A stretch of DNA of 7,295 bases. Origin: Rhodobacteraceae bacterium UBA1943. GTDB lineage: Bacteria > Pseudomonadota > Alphaproteobacteria > Rhodobacterales > Rhodobacteraceae. A model generated the notes under the pieces. That model worked only from the letters and a program-made list of their open reading frames with translations, was not told the origin of the DNA and ran no database searches. A program made the translations under genes and the position numbers. Below, one piece after another: positions 7,134-7,295 of the stretch. The stretch spans positions 8,292-15,586 of the forward strand of contig DDEX01000032.1 in NCBI GenBank assembly GCA_002336845.1, in the 5' to 3' direction. Position 1 is the stretch's first letter. Each line of letters opens with the position of its first letter.

Positions 7134-7138
7134 CGCGC

Positions 7139-7168
7139 GACCTGTCCGCTAGAGACCTGTCCACCAGA
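7139..7168. repeat. Two tandem copies of an imperfect 15-bp repeat
   Basis: GACCTGTCCGCTAGA (7139-7153) is followed directly by GACCTGTCCACCAGA (7154-7168), with 13 of 15 bases the same. A further CCTGTCC lies at 7090-7096. The function is unknown; it could be a direct-repeat protein site or a small duplication. Confidence 0.6.
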
Positions 7169-7170
7169 AA

Positions 7171-7223
7171 CCCCGAAAGGCCAGTGCCACCCAGCCGCGC
7201 CACGGGCGCGGCGTTCTTCGGGG
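7171..7223 (+). repeat. Compound stem-loop in the 3' intergenic region
   Basis: An inner stem GCCGCGCC (7194-7201) pairs with GGCGCGGC (7205-7212) around ACG. An outer pair CCCCGAA (7171-7177) and TTCGGGG (7217-7223) can close a larger structure around it. It sits immediately before the terminator-like hairpin, sharing one base with it, so the transcript would have two adjacent hairpins and then a T-rich run. Confidence 0.5.
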
Positions 7224-7249
7224 AAACGTGCCACTGGCACGTTTCTTTT
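7223..7249 (+). terminator. Probable intrinsic terminator
   Basis: GAAACGTGCC (7223-7232) pairs perfectly with GGCACGTTTC (7236-7245) around the loop ACT. It is followed by TTTT (7246-7249) and then CCC, and two further G-U pairs can extend the base. This is the only hairpin in the window with a following T run, and it is oriented to end transcripts coming from the regulator gene. On the opposite strand the stem is followed by CCCC, so it would not work well for a convergent gene. Confidence 0.6.
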
Positions 7250-7261
7250 CCCTCATCACCC

Positions 7262-7284
7262 CGGCGGGCGAGAAGCGCCCGCCG
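7262..7284. repeat. GC-rich perfect inverted repeat near the right window edge
   Basis: CGGCGGGCG (7262-7270) and CGCCCGCCG (7276-7284) flank the loop AGAAG. No T tract follows on the + strand within the window. It could belong to the next gene region or be a dispersed intergenic palindrome. The bases after it reach the edge and include an ATG at 7285, too short to judge as a start. Confidence 0.55.
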
Positions 7285-7295
7285 ATGGCGGGGCG

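Noticed and set aside
5881..7203. Long minus-strand open frame (440 codons) opposite the regulator
   Set aside because: Low-complexity Gly/Arg/Gln composition, no domain, and it lies opposite a gene with clear helix-turn-helix and DUF2083-like motifs.
7285..7295. ATG near the right edge as start of a new gene
   Set aside because: Only 11 bases remain and no clear ribosome binding site precedes it; the upstream bases are a hairpin arm.

Overview
The window reads as a stretch of alphaproteobacterial chromosome, most likely from the Rhodobacterales (Rhodobacter/Paracoccus-like). The evidence is the high GC content with a strong third-position GC bias, the protein sequences themselves, and the gene order nuoM-nuoN-birA-coaX-rnj, which from general knowledge is typical of this group. 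No prophage, transposon, tRNA/rRNA, CRISPR array or defence system is visible.

Layout, all genes on the + strand. Positions 1-1113 hold the 3' part of nuoM and 1126-2562 hold nuoN, two antiporter-like proton-pumping subunits of respiratory complex I. birA (biotin protein ligase, 2555-3307, TTG start) overlaps nuoN by 8 bases. coaX (type III pantothenate kinase, 3320-4093) follows after 12 bases and overlaps rnj (ribonuclease J, 4090-5766) in an ATGA junction. These five genes are packed tightly enough to be one transcription unit, the tail of the nuo operon. It joins respiration with protein biotinylation, CoA synthesis and RNA turnover.

A 57-base gap (5767-5823) then holds a perfect 13-bp inverted repeat centred on TGTAAA-N5-TTTACA. 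It overlaps a plausible promoter -10 element and the ribosome binding site of the last gene. That gene (5824-7080) encodes a 418-residue regulator with an N-terminal Xre-type helix-turn-helix and a C-terminal domain resembling DUF2083/ScfR-type regulators, including a terminal cysteine cluster. Between them is a helical segment that resembles a histidine-kinase dimerisation hairpin, and no HExxH metalloprotease motif is present. The last 215 bases (7081-7295) carry no convincing gene but are dense in stem-loops, one with a T tract that looks like an intrinsic terminator.

Most of the window is ordinary housekeeping. The parts that merit a second look are the regulator's domain make-up, the palindrome in front of it, and the hairpin-rich 3' region.
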